Positions 8,362-17,956 of a DNA stretch of 64,000 nucleotides are shown in pieces. The stretch comes from Oleiagrimonas sp. C23AA (GTDB taxonomy: Bacteria > Pseudomonadota > Gammaproteobacteria > Xanthomonadales > Rhodanobacteraceae). The position numbers and the translations under genes are program-made. The stretch lies in contig NZ_JAARLY010000004.1 in NCBI RefSeq assembly GCF_011759385.1, forward strand, positions 1 through 64,000. The letters are read 5' to 3'. How positions within the stretch are numbered: position 1 is the stretch's first letter; each line of letters begins with the position of its first letter. The notes beneath the pieces were generated by a model. That model was not told the DNA's origin and did no database searches. It worked only from the letters and a program-made list of their open reading frames with translations.

Positions 8362-10713
8362 TCAGAACGGCAGCTTCAGTTCCGGGTCGACCGCCTTGAG
8401 CTGCTCGCGGAACGCCTTCTGCACGCGCTTGAGCGCCGCGGCGCTGTCGGCATCAAAGCGCAGCACCAGCACCGGCGTGGTGTTGGAGGCACGGATCAGG
8501 CCCCAGCCATCGTCCCAGTCGGCACGCAGGCCATCGATGGTGGTCAGGCGCGCGCCCTCGAACTGCGCCTTTTCGCGGAAACGCTCGATAAAGGCATAGT
8601 TCTCGCCTTCTTCGGTGGCAATCTTCAATTCCGGTGTGGACACGCCGTTGGGCAGCGTGGCGAAAATCTGCTCGGGGGCGCGGCCTTCCAGATCGCCGGC
8701 CAGAATCTCCAGCAGACGCGCGCCGGAATAGATGCCGTCGTCAAAGCCGTACCAACGCTCGCCGAAGAAGAAGTGACCGCTCATCTCACCGGCCAGCGCG
8801 GCCTCCGTCTCGCGCATCTTCGACTTGATCAGCGAGTGACCGGTTCGCCACATCAGCGGACTGCCGCCGGCCTGCAGGATTTCAGTTTGCAGATGGCCGG
8901 TGCACTTCACATCATAGATGATGGTGGCACCGGGCTGGCGCGACAGCACATCGCGCGCGAACAGCATCAACAGGCGATCGGGATAGATGATCTCACCCTC
9001 GCGGGTGACCACGCCCAGGCGGTCGCCGTCACCATCGAAGGCCACGCCAATGTCAGCGCCGGTCTGCTTCACCGACAGGATCAGGTCTTCCAGATTCTTC
9101 GGGTCGGACGGATCCGGATGATGGTTGGGGAACTGGCCGTCCACCTCGCAGTACAGCGGCACCACTTCGCAGCCGATGGCCTCCAGCACGCGCGGCGCCA
9201 CGGCACCGGCGATGCCGTTGCCGGCATCGACCACCACTTTCAGCGAGCGCTCGGCCGATACGTCCTGGGCGATGCGATCGACATAATCATCCAGCACCTC
9301 GACCTGGCGCAGCCCACCGCGCGTCTCGGCCTTGTGCAGGCGATTCTCGGCGATGCGCTCGTACAGATCCTGGATCGCTTTCTCCGACAGCGTCTGGCCG
9401 CCGACCACGATCTTGAAGCCGTTGTAATCGGGCGGGTTGTGACTGCCAGTGACGGCCACACCCGAACCGGTATTGAAGCGGTAGGCGGCAAAGTAGATCA
9501 CCGGCGTCGGCGCTGCGCCGATGTCGATCACATCAATGCCGGCATCGCGCAGACCCTCGGCCAGCGCGCCGGCCAGCTCCGGCCCGGACAGGCGGCCATC
9601 GCGACCGACCACGATTTCCGTAAGCTCGCTTTCGGCCATCAGCGAGCCGATGGCCTGGCCGATCAACCGCGCGACCTCAGCGTTGAGGGTCTTGCCAACC
9701 ACGCCGCGAATGTCATAGGCGCGGAACATGTGCCGGTCCACGGAGACCGTTGCGGCCGGCTTGGCCGGCTCGGCCACCGGCGCCGGTTTGGCGGCGGACT
9801 TGGCGGCGGCTTCCTCGGCCGCCATCTGGCGGGTTACATCTGACAAGGTCGGTTCCTCTATTTCCGTGGCATTTGTAGATCTGGGCGCCCTGGCGCGATA
9901 CCACAGCAGCGCGCCGGCACCGAACAGGCACAACAGGCCGATCACGGCGGACAACGGCCATGGCCGCGGCGCCATCACAAACGGCACCGGCAGCGCGGTG
10001 GCGATGCTCAGGTCACTGTCGGGAACGCCCTTGCGACTGGCTCCCGGCTCGGCCGTGCTGGCGCCATGAGCGGCCAGCACCCAGCCATCGCCGTCACCTT
10101 CGCGCAATTCGACGCGTCCCGGCCCAGCATCCACCTTAGCGAATGCCTGCTGAAGCGGGGCAAAAGGCCATTGCAGCCAGGCATAACCCAGCAGCTGGCC
10201 ATTCGAGCTTACCGGCTGCACCAGGGTCAGCGCGCGGCTGCCGCCACGGTGGGTGGTTTCAAATTGGGGCGCATGTCGCCGGGCCTGGATATCGATCAGC
10301 TGCGCGGCCTTGGCATAGCCAAAATGATGATAATTGCCGGCGTCTATGACTTCGTCCAGCGAGGCGCTGTAGAAATCCACCTGGGTCACGCCGGGCAGCA
10401 GCTGGCGCGCTCTGGCGGCGGCCGCCTGCCGCCCCCCCTCGTCGCCACTGACCAGCGCCTGCTGCACCACGCCGTCGGCCAGCATCTGCTGAACCTGGCT
10501 GCGCTTGTCATGGATGTAGCTGGCAACCACTTTTTCGGCATGCGCACCCACCTGCCGCATGCGCTGGCTGGCCTGGGCGTCGTCCATCATTACCCAGGCC
10601 TGCCACACCAGGAACAACCCCAGCAGGCCCAGCAAGGTGGCGCCGGCCAAGGCCAGTGGATGCCACCAGGGTCGCGCCGCGCGCGCGCGCGTTTTCCCGC
10701 TTCGTGCCTTCAC
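8362..10713 (-). CDS. algC: Phosphomannomutase/phosphoglucomutase with membrane-bound N-terminal extension
   Basis: Interconverts hexose 6- and 1-phosphates for GDP-mannose, LPS and exopolysaccharide precursors. The C-terminal enzyme (about residues 328-783) has the phosphoserine loop VTGSHNPPDYNG (Ser about 424), the metal loop DGDGDR and the sugar loop GEMSGHFFF. Before it come a cytoplasmic stub, a membrane segment (about 18-41), a roughly 210-residue probably periplasmic domain, a second membrane segment (about 254-272) and an Ala/Pro-rich linker. The extension is in frame with no break. The start is a GTG at 10713 behind a strong GGGAGGGG site. It lies 29 bp after dut in the coaBC-dut-algC order also known in Pseudomonas. 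The N-terminal function is unknown. Confidence 0.9.
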   Translation of the reverse strand: MKARSGKTRARAARPWWHPLALAGATLLGLLGLFLVWQAWVMMDDAQASQRMRQVGAHAEKVVASYIHDKRSQVQQMLADGVVQQALVSGDEGGRQAAAARARQLLPGVTQVDFYSASLDEVIDAGNYHHFGYAKAAQLIDIQARRHAPQFETTHRGGSRALTLVQPVSSNGQLLGYAWLQWPFAPLQQAFAKVDAGPGRVELREGDGDGWVLAAHGASTAEPGASRKGVPDSDLSIATALPVPFVMAPRPWPLSAVIGLLCLFGAGALLWYRARAPRSTNATEIEEPTLSDVTRQMAAEEAAAKSAAKPAPVAEPAKPAATVSVDRHMFRAYDIRGVVGKTLNAEVARLIGQAIGSLMAESELTEIVVGRDGRLSGPELAGALAEGLRDAGIDVIDIGAAPTPVIYFAAYRFNTGSGVAVTGSHNPPDYNGFKIVVGGQTLSEKAIQDLYERIAENRLHKAETRGGLRQVEVLDDYVDRIAQDVSAERSLKVVVDAGNGIAGAVAPRVLEAIGCEVVPLYCEVDGQFPNHHPDPSDPKNLEDLILSVKQTGADIGVAFDGDGDRLGVVTREGEIIYPDRLLMLFARDVLSRQPGATIIYDVKCTGHLQTEILQAGGSPLMWRTGHSLIKSKMRETEAALAGEMSGHFFFGERWYGFDDGIYSGARLLEILAGDLEGRAPEQIFATLPNGVSTPELKIATEEGENYAFIERFREKAQFEGARLTTIDGLRADWDDGWGLIRASNTTPVLVLRFDADSAAALKRVQKAFREQLKAVDPELKLPF

Positions 10714-10742
10714 ATCCCCTCCCCCCTGAAATCCCCTGATGC

Positions 10743-11198
10743 CTAGCCTACCCCCGTGGAACCAAACCCTCCATCGCCACGGGTAGTGGGTGCAAATGTA
10801 TCGACCACCTTGAATCGCGCCTGCGACACCGGCACGAACATCAGCTGTGCGATGCGATCGCCAGGTTCGATGGTGTACGAGGCCTGGCCCCGGTTCCAGC
10901 ACGAAATCATCAGCGGGCCCTGGTAATCGGCATCGATCAGTCCGACCAGATTGCCCAACACCAGGCCATGCTTGTGACCCAGCCCCGAGCGCGGCAGCAG
11001 CAGCGCGCACCAGTCCGGATCGCCGATATGAATGGCCACACCACTGGGTATCAGCGCGCTTTCACCGGGCGCCAGGGTCAGCGCGGCCTCGGGGGCGGCA
11101 CGCAGGTCCATCGCCGCGCTGCCATCGGTGGCGTAGGCCGGCAGCGCGATGCTGTCACCCAGTCGCGGGTCGAGGATCTTCAGCTCGACATCAATCAT
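10743..11198 (-). CDS. dut: dUTP diphosphatase
   Basis: Hydrolyses dUTP to dUMP and pyrophosphate, keeping uracil out of DNA and feeding thymidylate synthesis. The 151-aa trimeric-type dUTPase motifs are present in order: [35 protein letters not shown] and the C-terminal GDGGFGSTG. Its ATG overlaps the coaBC stop by four bases (ATGA), so translation is coupled. Confidence 0.97.
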   Translation of the reverse strand: MIDVELKILDPRLGDSIALPAYATDGSAAMDLRAAPEAALTLAPGESALIPSGVAIHIGDPDWCALLLPRSGLGHKHGLVLGNLVGLIDADYQGPLMISCWNRGQASYTIEPGDRIAQLMFVPVSQARFKVVDTFAPTTRGDGGFGSTGVG

Positions 11199-12406
11199 GC
11201 ATTGCTTTCCTTGACTTGCAGGCGCTCGGCCACCAGCGCCACCAGCGCCTCGGCCAGCGCCTGTTTGGAGGCACGCGGCAGTACCTTCTCGCCATCAGCC
11301 CAGTACACCGTCAGCGCGTTGTCGCAGGTCTCGAACCCCATGCCGTTGCCCACCTGGTTGGCGGCGATCATGTCCAGGCCCTTGCGCTCGAGCTTGCAGC
11401 GCGCGTAATCGGCCACGTCATGGGTTTCAGCGGCAAAGCCGACCACGAACGGCCGCCGCTCGAGCGCGGCGACATCGGCGACGATGTCCGGGTTTTCGGT
11501 GAGGTTGAGCTGCATCGGCGCACCATCGCGCTTTTTCAGCTTCTTGTCTGCAACCTCGGCGACACGGTAATCGCCGACGGCGGCCGTGGCGATGTAGATG
11601 TCGGCCTCGGGCGCCTGCGCCATCACCGCCTCGTGCATCTGGCGTGCGCTGCGCACATCGATGCGCTGGGCCATGCCGGCGGGCGTGGGCAGGCTGACCG
11701 GTCCGGCCACCAGGGTTACCGAGGCGCCGGCGGCAGCCGCTGCTTCCGCCACGGCAAAGCCCATGCGCCCGGAGCTGCGGTTGCCGATGAAACGCACCGG
11801 ATCGATGTCCTCGTAGGTGGGCCCGGCACTGACCAGCACCCGACGCCCCTGGAGTGCGCCACCGGCAAAGCGGGCCGCCAGCGCCTCGCGCAACTCCAGC
11901 GGCTCGAGCATGCGGCCGTCACCAACATCACCACAGGCCTGGCTGCCGCTGCCCGGGCCCAGAATCGCCACACCGTGCTTGCGCAGCACTGCTACGTTGG
12001 TCTGCACAGCCTGATGCGCCCACATCGCCTGATTCATGGCCGGCGCCACCGACACCGGCGCATGGCTGGCCAGGCACAACGTGGTCAGCAGATCGTCGGC
12101 CATGCCATGGGCCAGACGCGCCAGCAGGTCGGCCGATGCCGGCGCGATGAGAATGTGCTCGGCCCAGCGCGCCAGTTCGATATGTCCCATCGCCGCTTCG
12201 GCCGCGGCATCCCACAAGGCGGTGCGCACCGGATGGCCCGACAGCGCCTGGAAGGTGGTCGCGGTGACAAAGTGGGTGGCGCCCTCGGTCATCACCACGC
12301 GCACCTCGGCGCCGGACTCACGCAGCCGACGGACCAGATCGCAGGCCTTGTAGGCGGCAATGCCGCCGGATACTCCCAGCAGGATGCGGCGTTGGGCGAG
12401 ACTCAT
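11195..12406 (-). CDS. coaBC: Bifunctional phosphopantothenoylcysteine decarboxylase/synthetase
   Basis: Two consecutive steps of coenzyme A synthesis. The N-terminal CoaC flavoprotein half shows [12 protein letters not shown] and the PAMNQAMW signature. The C-terminal CoaB half shows the dimer/substrate loop [20 protein letters not shown] and VGFAAET. The start at 12406 (MSLAQRR) gives 403 aa. An in-frame ATG four codons upstream is possible, and neither has a strong ribosome site. It is divergent from radC and translationally coupled to dut. Confidence 0.96.
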   Translation of the reverse strand: MSLAQRRILLGVSGGIAAYKACDLVRRLRESGAEVRVVMTEGATHFVTATTFQALSGHPVRTALWDAAAEAAMGHIELARWAEHILIAPASADLLARLAHGMADDLLTTLCLASHAPVSVAPAMNQAMWAHQAVQTNVAVLRKHGVAILGPGSGSQACGDVGDGRMLEPLELREALAARFAGGALQGRRVLVSAGPTYEDIDPVRFIGNRSSGRMGFAVAEAAAAAGASVTLVAGPVSLPTPAGMAQRIDVRSARQMHEAVMAQAPEADIYIATAAVGDYRVAEVADKKLKKRDGAPMQLNLTENPDIVADVAALERRPFVVGFAAETHDVADYARCKLERKGLDMIAANQVGNGMGFETCDNALTVYWADGEKVLPRASKQALAEALVALVAERLQVKESNA

Positions 12407-12538
12407 GTCGGAACACACTGACGAAGGACCAAGCCCCTAGCTTACCGGATTCACCCGGCTGCGCCGCTGTCCGATGTACCGCCATTGCAGGGATACTCAG
12501 CTGATGGACCGCACTGAACCCCACGGCTTGCCGCCGGC

Positions 12539-13207
12539 ATGAGTATTCAGCACTGGCCCGAGGGCGAGCGTCCGCGTGAGAAGCTGCTTTCACGGGGCGC
12601 CGGCGCTCTGTCCGACGCCGAGCTGATCGCGGTATTGCTGGGCTCGGGCGTGCGCGGCAAGGACGCCGTCGCGCTGGGTCGTGAACTGCTGGCGGCGCAT
12701 GGCGGCCTGGCAGCTCTGCTGGCCAGTGATGCGCCACCCCAGGCCACTGGACTTGGGCCGGCCAAACGCGCCCGCCTGGGCGCGGCGCTGGAACTGGCCC
12801 GTCGCACACTGGCCGAACCGCTGCAACGCGGACCCGGCCTGGGTGGACCGGCCGACAGCGCGGCGTTTCTGAAAGCCCAGCTGCAGCATCGCCCGTACGA
12901 GGTGTTCACCTGCCTGTATCTGGACAATCGCCATCGCGTGCTGGCCTTCGAGGAGCTGTTTCGCGGCACCATCGACAGTGCCAGCGTGCACCCACGCGAA
13001 GTGGTGCGTGCCTGCCTGGCACACAATGCCGCGGCGGTGATCTTCGCGCACAACCACCCGTCGGGTGTTGCCGAGCCCAGTGCTGCCGATCGTGACATTA
13101 CACAGACCCTGCGCCGGGCGCTGGAACTGGTCGGCGTGCGCGTGTTGGACCACCTGGTGGTCGGGGCTGCAGCGCCGGTGTCGATGGCCGAGCGCGGCCT
13201 GATCTAG
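12539..13207 (+). CDS. radC: RadC family JAB-domain protein
   Basis: Belongs to the RadC/YicR family, whose biological role remains unsettled despite the historic DNA-repair name. The 222-aa protein has the N-terminal helix-hairpin-helix-like region ([25 protein letters not shown]) and the C-terminal MPN/JAB metal site ([16 protein letters not shown]). It is divergent from coaBC, a neighbourhood common in gammaproteobacteria. Confidence 0.93.
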   Translation: MSIQHWPEGERPREKLLSRGAGALSDAELIAVLLGSGVRGKDAVALGRELLAAHGGLAALLASDAPPQATGLGPAKRARLGAALELARRTLAEPLQRGPGLGGPADSAAFLKAQLQHRPYEVFTCLYLDNRHRVLAFEELFRGTIDSASVHPREVVRACLAHNAAAVIFAHNHPSGVAEPSAADRDITQTLRRALELVGVRVLDHLVVGAAAPVSMAERGLI

Positions 13208-13610
13208 AAGAAAGGCAAAAAAAAACAGCGGCGAGGCCACCACACCTCGCCGCCGCCTTGGGGGAATCAAGGAGCGCCCCACACCGCACTCCTTGGCGCC
13301 GGCAAACGGGGGAGAACGCCGCCGGACGCCGCGCATTGTGCGCAGCGCCCGTGACAGGCGTATGACGTATGCCTTCAGCCGCCTTGCCAGCAAGTTATTC
13401 ACAATCGCCGCAAAGAGGCAGTTGCTGCCAATTGTTAGACATGATTGCGACATCAATAATTCAAGTATTTGATTATATTTGATATTGCAATGCGGCTTGG
13501 AAAGTTTCTTAGTCCCAAAAGCCGCATCATCACGTGGGTCGGCATCTTGCTCACAGACTTATCCACAAGTTCGTCCACCGCTGTGCCCAACGCAAGGATG
13601 ATTCTCCCAA
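13208..13610. other. radC-argS intergenic region with AT-rich core and DnaA-like boxes
   Basis: A 403-bp gap without a convincing gene. It holds a 9-bp GC stem-loop (13228-13253) preceded by an A-run, so it could terminate minus-strand but not plus-strand transcripts. It also holds a DnaA-box-like TTATTCACA (13395-13403) and a strikingly AT-rich block (about 13440-13490). That block contains two TATTTGAT repeats exactly 10 bp apart (13466-13473, 13476-13483). A perfect DnaA box TTATCCACA lies at 13559-13567. The argS promoter probably lies in the AT-rich block. Confidence 0.6.
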
Positions 13611-15350
13611 GTGCCCGAGGCTGTTAGCATTACCGGTCCTGTACAAGACCCATCCCATCTCGTGAAACAGCAGCTACGTGAACTGGTACTGCAGGCGCTT
13701 GTCGCACTGCAGCAAGACGGCACCCTGCCCGCCGACCTTAAGACGCCCGACTTCGTTATCGAGCGTACGCGCAGCCGCGAGCACGGCGACTTCGCCTGCA
13801 ACGTGGCCATGACCCTGGCCCGCGCCGCGCGCCGCAAGCCACGCGAGATCGCCGAGGCGGTGGTCGCCAAGCTGCCCGAGAACACGCTGCTGGCCAAGGT
13901 GGAGATTGCCGGACCGGGCTTCATCAACTGCTTCCTGTCGGCCCAGGCCTATCATCAGGAACTGCGCCAGATCATCGCCCAAGGCGACATCTACGGGCGC
14001 AGCCAGACCGGCGCCGGTCATCACGTGGGCGTCGAATTCGTCTCGGCCAATCCCACCGGACCGCTGCACGTCGGTCACGGCCGCAACGGCGCGCTGGGCG
14101 ACTGCATCAGCCGCCTGCTGGAGGCCACCGGCTGGAAGGTGACGCGCGAGTTCTACTATAACGACGCCGGCGTGCAGATCCAGAACCTGGCCATCTCCAC
14201 CCAGGCCCGTTGCCGTGGCTTGGCGCCGGGCGACGCAGGCTGGCCGGAAGATGGCTACCGCGGCGACTACATTGCCGAGGTGGCGCGCGCTTATCTGGCC
14301 GGCGAGTCGGTGGTGGCCGACGATCGCACCGTCACCGGCGCGGCCGATGCCGAAAACCTGGAGGCGATCCGCGATTTTGCCGTGGCCTATCTGCGCCGTG
14401 AGCAGGATCTGGACCTGAAGGCGTTCGGCATCCACTTTGATGTCTACTTCCTGGAGTCCTCGCTCTACACCCAGGGCAAGGTCGAAGAAACCGTCAAGCG
14501 CCTGACCGAGCGCGGCCATACCTACGAGGAAGGCGGCGCGCTGTGGCTTCGCAGCACCGACTTTGGTGACGACAAGGACCGCGTGATGCGCAAGTCCGAC
14601 GGCACCTACACCTATTTCGTGCCGGACGTGGCCTATCACCTGTCCAAGTGGCAGCGCGGCTACGAGCACGCCGAAACCGTGCTCGGCGCCGATCACCACG
14701 GCTCACTGGCACGCGTGAAGGCCGGTTTGCAGGCACTGGACGCCGGCATTCCGAAGGGCTACCCGGACTACGTGCTGTATCAAATGGTCACGGTGATGCG
14801 CGGCGGCGAGGAAGTGAAAATCTCCAAGCGCGCCGGTAGCTACGTGACCCTGCGCGAGCTGATCGACGAGGTCGGCAAGGATGCCACGCGCTACTTCCTG
14901 ATCTCGCGCAAGGGCGATTCGCAGCTGGTGTTCGACATCGACCTGGCGCGCTCGCAGTCCAACGACAACCCGGTCTATTACATCCAGTACGCGCATGCGC
15001 GGGTGTGCTCGGTGCTGCGCCAGTGCCAGGAAAAGGGCCTGAGTTTCGACCTGGAAGCGGGCCTCGCCGCGCTCGATACGCTGGGCAACGAACACGAACA
15101 GGCGCTGATGAGCGAGCTTTCGCGCTATCCGGAAATGCTTGAATCGGCCGCCGCCAACCGCGAACCGCACCTGATGGCCGGCTGGCTGCGCGAACTGGCA
15201 CAGGCACTGCACACCTATTACAACTCGCACCAGTTCCTGGTCGACGACGATGCCGTGCGCCAGGCCCGACTGGCGCTGGTGGTGGCCACGCGCCAGGTGC
15301 TGCGCAACGGTCTGGATGTGCTGGGCCTGTCCGCGCCGGAAAGCATGTAG
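13611..15350 (+). CDS. argS: Arginyl-tRNA synthetase
   Basis: Charges tRNA-Arg with arginine. The HIGH-type motif lies in [18 protein letters not shown] (about residue 145), a KMSKS-like ISKRAG in the middle, and the C-terminal DALR anticodon-binding domain at the end. The length (579 aa) is normal. The start is a GTG at 13611 with AAGGATG about 12 bases upstream, and no better in-frame start is seen. The SPOR protein gene follows by 51 bp, the same pairing found in Pseudomonas. Confidence 0.96.
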   Translation: MPEAVSITGPVQDPSHLVKQQLRELVLQALVALQQDGTLPADLKTPDFVIERTRSREHGDFACNVAMTLARAARRKPREIAEAVVAKLPENTLLAKVEIAGPGFINCFLSAQAYHQELRQIIAQGDIYGRSQTGAGHHVGVEFVSANPTGPLHVGHGRNGALGDCISRLLEATGWKVTREFYYNDAGVQIQNLAISTQARCRGLAPGDAGWPEDGYRGDYIAEVARAYLAGESVVADDRTVTGAADAENLEAIRDFAVAYLRREQDLDLKAFGIHFDVYFLESSLYTQGKVEETVKRLTERGHTYEEGGALWLRSTDFGDDKDRVMRKSDGTYTYFVPDVAYHLSKWQRGYEHAETVLGADHHGSLARVKAGLQALDAGIPKGYPDYVLYQMVTVMRGGEEVKISKRAGSYVTLRELIDEVGKDATRYFLISRKGDSQLVFDIDLARSQSNDNPVYYIQYAHARVCSVLRQCQEKGLSFDLEAGLAALDTLGNEHEQALMSELSRYPEMLESAAANREPHLMAGWLRELAQALHTYYNSHQFLVDDDAVRQARLALVVATRQVLRNGLDVLGLSAPESM

Positions 15351-15401
15351 TAAGCCCGCGACGCGTACACTTTCACTCGAATCTTCCGGAGATACACCTA
15401 C

Positions 15402-15998
15402 ATGGCGGCACGCAAAGGCAAGGGCAGGCAGGCAGTTCGCAACGGCGGCTGGCCGGCCTGGATCTGGGTGGTGATCGGTCTGGTCATCGGCGCCATCGGC
15501 ATGGCCGCGGTGATGCGCGGTGGTTATCTGCCGATCACGCGCAAGCACGACGGCCCCACGCCCAATCCGCAGGCCACCGCCCAACGTGGCAGCGAACCGG
15601 GCGTCGCCGACCAGGCGCAGAAGAAACCCAGCTACGACTTCTATTCGGTGTTGCCGGAGAAGGAAGTGGTGATCCCCGATGCGGAGATCTCCAAGCAGGC
15701 CAAGGCCGAGTCCGGCAACGCGTCGGCCAACACCGCCAGCAGCCCGGCCAGCGCCGGTAGCGGCACCGGTTATCTGTTGCAGGTGGGCTCGTTCCCCAGC
15801 GCCTCGGATGCCGACGCGGTGAAGGCCAAGCTGGCGCTGCAGGGCTTTGTCGCCAACGTGCAGCAGGTCACCGTCAACGGGCAAACCTGGAACCGCGTGC
15901 GTCTGGGGCCGTACAAATCGGCCTCGGATCTGGAAGCGGTAAAGAAGAAGCTCACCGCGGCCGGTATCCACGCCATCGCGCTTAAAGAAACCCAGTAA
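15402..15998 (+). CDS. SPOR-domain (FtsN-like) cell-division protein
   Basis: A 198-aa bitopic membrane protein with a short basic cytoplasmic tail, one membrane helix (about residues 18-40), a low-complexity Ala/Ser/Pro linker and a C-terminal SPOR domain (about 122-198: YLLQVGSFPSASDADAVKAK, then VRLGPYKS). SPOR domains bind septal murein stripped of stem peptides. Position just after argS matches the ftsN-like gene of Pseudomonas, but sequence alone cannot show that this is the essential FtsN. A strong terminator follows. Confidence 0.85.
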   Translation: MAARKGKGRQAVRNGGWPAWIWVVIGLVIGAIGMAAVMRGGYLPITRKHDGPTPNPQATAQRGSEPGVADQAQKKPSYDFYSVLPEKEVVIPDAEISKQAKAESGNASANTASSPASAGSGTGYLLQVGSFPSASDADAVKAKLALQGFVANVQQVTVNGQTWNRVRLGPYKSASDLEAVKKKLTAAGIHAIALKETQ

Positions 15999-16034
15999 GA
16001 CCCATCCTCTCTCAGGACAGGTCCGAAAAAACAC

Positions 16035-16067
16035 AAACGGCCCGGCAGTAGCTGCCGGGCCGTTTTT
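16035..16067. terminator. Bidirectional intrinsic terminator
   Basis: A perfect 14-bp stem (16035-16048 and 16052-16065) with a 3-nt loop runs into a T-run on the plus strand, with A-residues on the left. It ends the argS-SPOR transcript and could also serve the RDD gene that ends at 16087 on the minus strand. Confidence 0.9.
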
Positions 16068-16086
16068 CATGCGTCGCCCCAAGGCG

Positions 16087-17082
16087 TCAGGGCGTTGGCG
16101 AACGCTCGGCGAACTGGCGCTTCAGGCCGTCGCCGGTGACCACCAACGCGCCGGCCATCATGTCGTGCAGGGCCTGCTTGCGCGCGGTCCAGCCGGCCAG
16201 CATGAAACCGATGGTCAGCGTCAGCCAGGAAACCAGCATGCCGAAGTAGCGCCCGGTGGCGCGACCAAAGCCGATACGACGGCCGGCCTCGTCGGTCACC
16301 AGCAGTCCCAGCGCCATCTTGCCCAGCGTGGCCTGGCGCGACGAGGATTCCATGAACGCGTAGTAGAGCCAGCCCACCAGCAGCGCAAACAGGTTGCCGC
16401 CGGTGTAGGCCATGTGGTGGTAGCCATGGAAATGATGAAAATCACCGCCCGACCAGTCCATCATGGTCATATGTCCCGGGAAGCCGACCACCGCACGCAA
16501 CACACCGCAGGCCACCGTCAGCAGAATGCCGTCGATCAGGTAGGCACCGGCGCGGCGCCAGAAACCGGCGTATAGGTCCGGCGCCTGATCGTGCACCGGC
16601 AGGGGGCCGGTGAGCCGCGGTGACGTCGCTCGCGCCGTGGCGGAAGCTACCGGCGGCACCGGCGGCGGGCTAGCTTCATCGCGCGTGCCGGCGGCCAACG
16701 CCTGGTCCAGTCGCTGCCATTGGCTGCCGCCATGCACGCAGGCATGACTGTCGGCACTGAACTGCCCGCTACTGAGCGCATGTGCGGCGAACGCGGCGCT
16801 CACCGGTCCGCAGGTGCGACCGCCATGGCGAATCCAGAAACGGCGCGCGTCAACCTCTTCCAGCGCCACCGCTTGCGCGCCCAACGCTTCCAGCTCGGCC
16901 GCCTGCGCGTTCGCCTGCTCGGCGGTGCCGGGTGTCAGGCTCATCGGCACCCGTTCGCGCACGCGCGCCGAGAAGCTGGCCTCATCCAGCTTGAACCACC
17001 GCGCCAGCGCCGGCCACATGGCCTCGGCTGCGACGCCGGACATGGGCTCGCCGGTCAAGGTAACCGACCATTGGTTTGTCAT
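16087..17082 (-). CDS. GYF_2-like plus RDD-domain membrane protein
   Basis: A 331-aa protein. The N-terminal half is soluble and includes a GYF_2-like stretch (FWIRHGGRTCGPVSAAFAAH, about residues 105-150). After a Pro/Ala linker comes an RDD domain from about 195, with YAGFWRRAGAYLIDGILL at its first membrane helix and further spans to about 310. The RDD family has no general agreed function; some members relate to ion or envelope homeostasis. The start at 17082 is behind an AGGGGG site; the frame stays open upstream over the divergent SDR gene but that part is antisense shadow. Confidence 0.8.
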   Translation of the reverse strand: MTNQWSVTLTGEPMSGVAAEAMWPALARWFKLDEASFSARVRERVPMSLTPGTAEQANAQAAELEALGAQAVALEEVDARRFWIRHGGRTCGPVSAAFAAHALSSGQFSADSHACVHGGSQWQRLDQALAAGTRDEASPPPVPPVASATARATSPRLTGPLPVHDQAPDLYAGFWRRAGAYLIDGILLTVACGVLRAVVGFPGHMTMMDWSGGDFHHFHGYHHMAYTGGNLFALLVGWLYYAFMESSSRQATLGKMALGLLVTDEAGRRIGFGRATGRYFGMLVSWLTLTIGFMLAGWTARKQALHDMMAGALVVTGDGLKRQFAERSPTP

Positions 17083-17172
17083 GATGTTGCCCCCTCTTGG
17101 CATGTCCCCGTGACCGTCGCACTGTAACCGAAAGCCTGCGCCATCCGGATCGGAACCGCTACACTTGAGCAC

Positions 17173-17934
17173 ATGAGCATAAAGACAGCCCTGGTGACCG
17201 GAGCCAGCTCCGGATTTGGTGCGGCCATTGCCGAACGACTGGTGAACGATGGTTGGCAAGTGGTGATCTGCGGCCGGCGTGCCGAGCGGCTTGAGGCGCT
17301 GGCGGCGCGGCTGGGCGCGGACAAGGTGCACGCGGCCGCGTTCGACATCCGCGACGCGAAGGCCATGCGGGCCGCGCTCGATGCCTTGCCCGAGGCGTTT
17401 TCCGGCATCGACCTGCTGGTCAACAACGCCGGCCTTGCGCTGGGCACGGAACCGGCGCAACAGGCCGACCTGGCGCAGTGGCGGCAGATGATCGACACCA
17501 ACGTCACCGCCCTGGTCACGTTGACACACGCGCTGCTGCCGCGCCTGATCGAGCGCCGTGGCGCCATCGTCAACATCAGCTCGATCTCGGCCAGCTACCC
17601 GTACAGGGGCGGCAACGTCTACGGCGGCACCAAGGCCTTCGTCACACAGTTCTCGTTGGGCCTTCGCACCGACCTGCATGGCACCGGCGTGCGCGTGACG
17701 TCGGTGGAACCGGGCATGGCCGAAACCGAATTCACCCTGGTGCGCACCGGTGGCGATCAGGCCGCCTCGGACCAGCTTTACGCCGGCACGCACCCGATCA
17801 CCGCCCAAGATATCGCCGAAACGGTGGCCTGGATCGCGCACCTGCCGCCGCACCTGAACGTCAATCGCATCGAAGTGATGCCGACCAGCCAGTCGGCGGC
17901 CGGCCTGCAGGCGTACCGCGACACCCAGGCCTGA
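17173..17934 (+). CDS. Short-chain dehydrogenase (YdfG-like)
   Basis: NADP-type classical SDR of 253 aa. It has the cofactor motif TGASSGFG at the N-terminus, NNAG about residue 87, the catalytic Ser in NISSISA and the YGGTK (YxxxK) pair. The segment SYPYRGGNVYGGTKAFV and the C-terminal NRIEVMPTSQS resemble E. coli YdfG, an NADP-dependent 3-hydroxy acid/serine dehydrogenase. Substrate cannot be fixed from sequence. It converges on speA with a 22-bp gap. Confidence 0.85.
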   Translation: MSIKTALVTGASSGFGAAIAERLVNDGWQVVICGRRAERLEALAARLGADKVHAAAFDIRDAKAMRAALDALPEAFSGIDLLVNNAGLALGTEPAQQADLAQWRQMIDTNVTALVTLTHALLPRLIERRGAIVNISSISASYPYRGGNVYGGTKAFVTQFSLGLRTDLHGTGVRVTSVEPGMAETEFTLVRTGGDQAASDQLYAGTHPITAQDIAETVAWIAHLPPHLNVNRIEVMPTSQSAAGLQAYRDTQA

Positions 17935-17956
17935 GCTCAGGCGCGGGTGCTTTCGC

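Noticed and set aside
8290-9843. Long open frame on the plus strand antisense to algC (about 517 codons)
   Set aside because: It is the mirror of a conserved enzyme in a high-GC gene, rich in Gly/Arg/His with no motif. Similar frames over ahpF (32472-34142), coaBC (10847-12421) and the hybrid kinase (37224-39797) have the same cause.
13228-13253. Stem-loop after radC as its terminator
   Set aside because: The stem is good, but the T-run is on the minus strand only (A-run to the left), so it would not stop radC transcription by the intrinsic mechanism.
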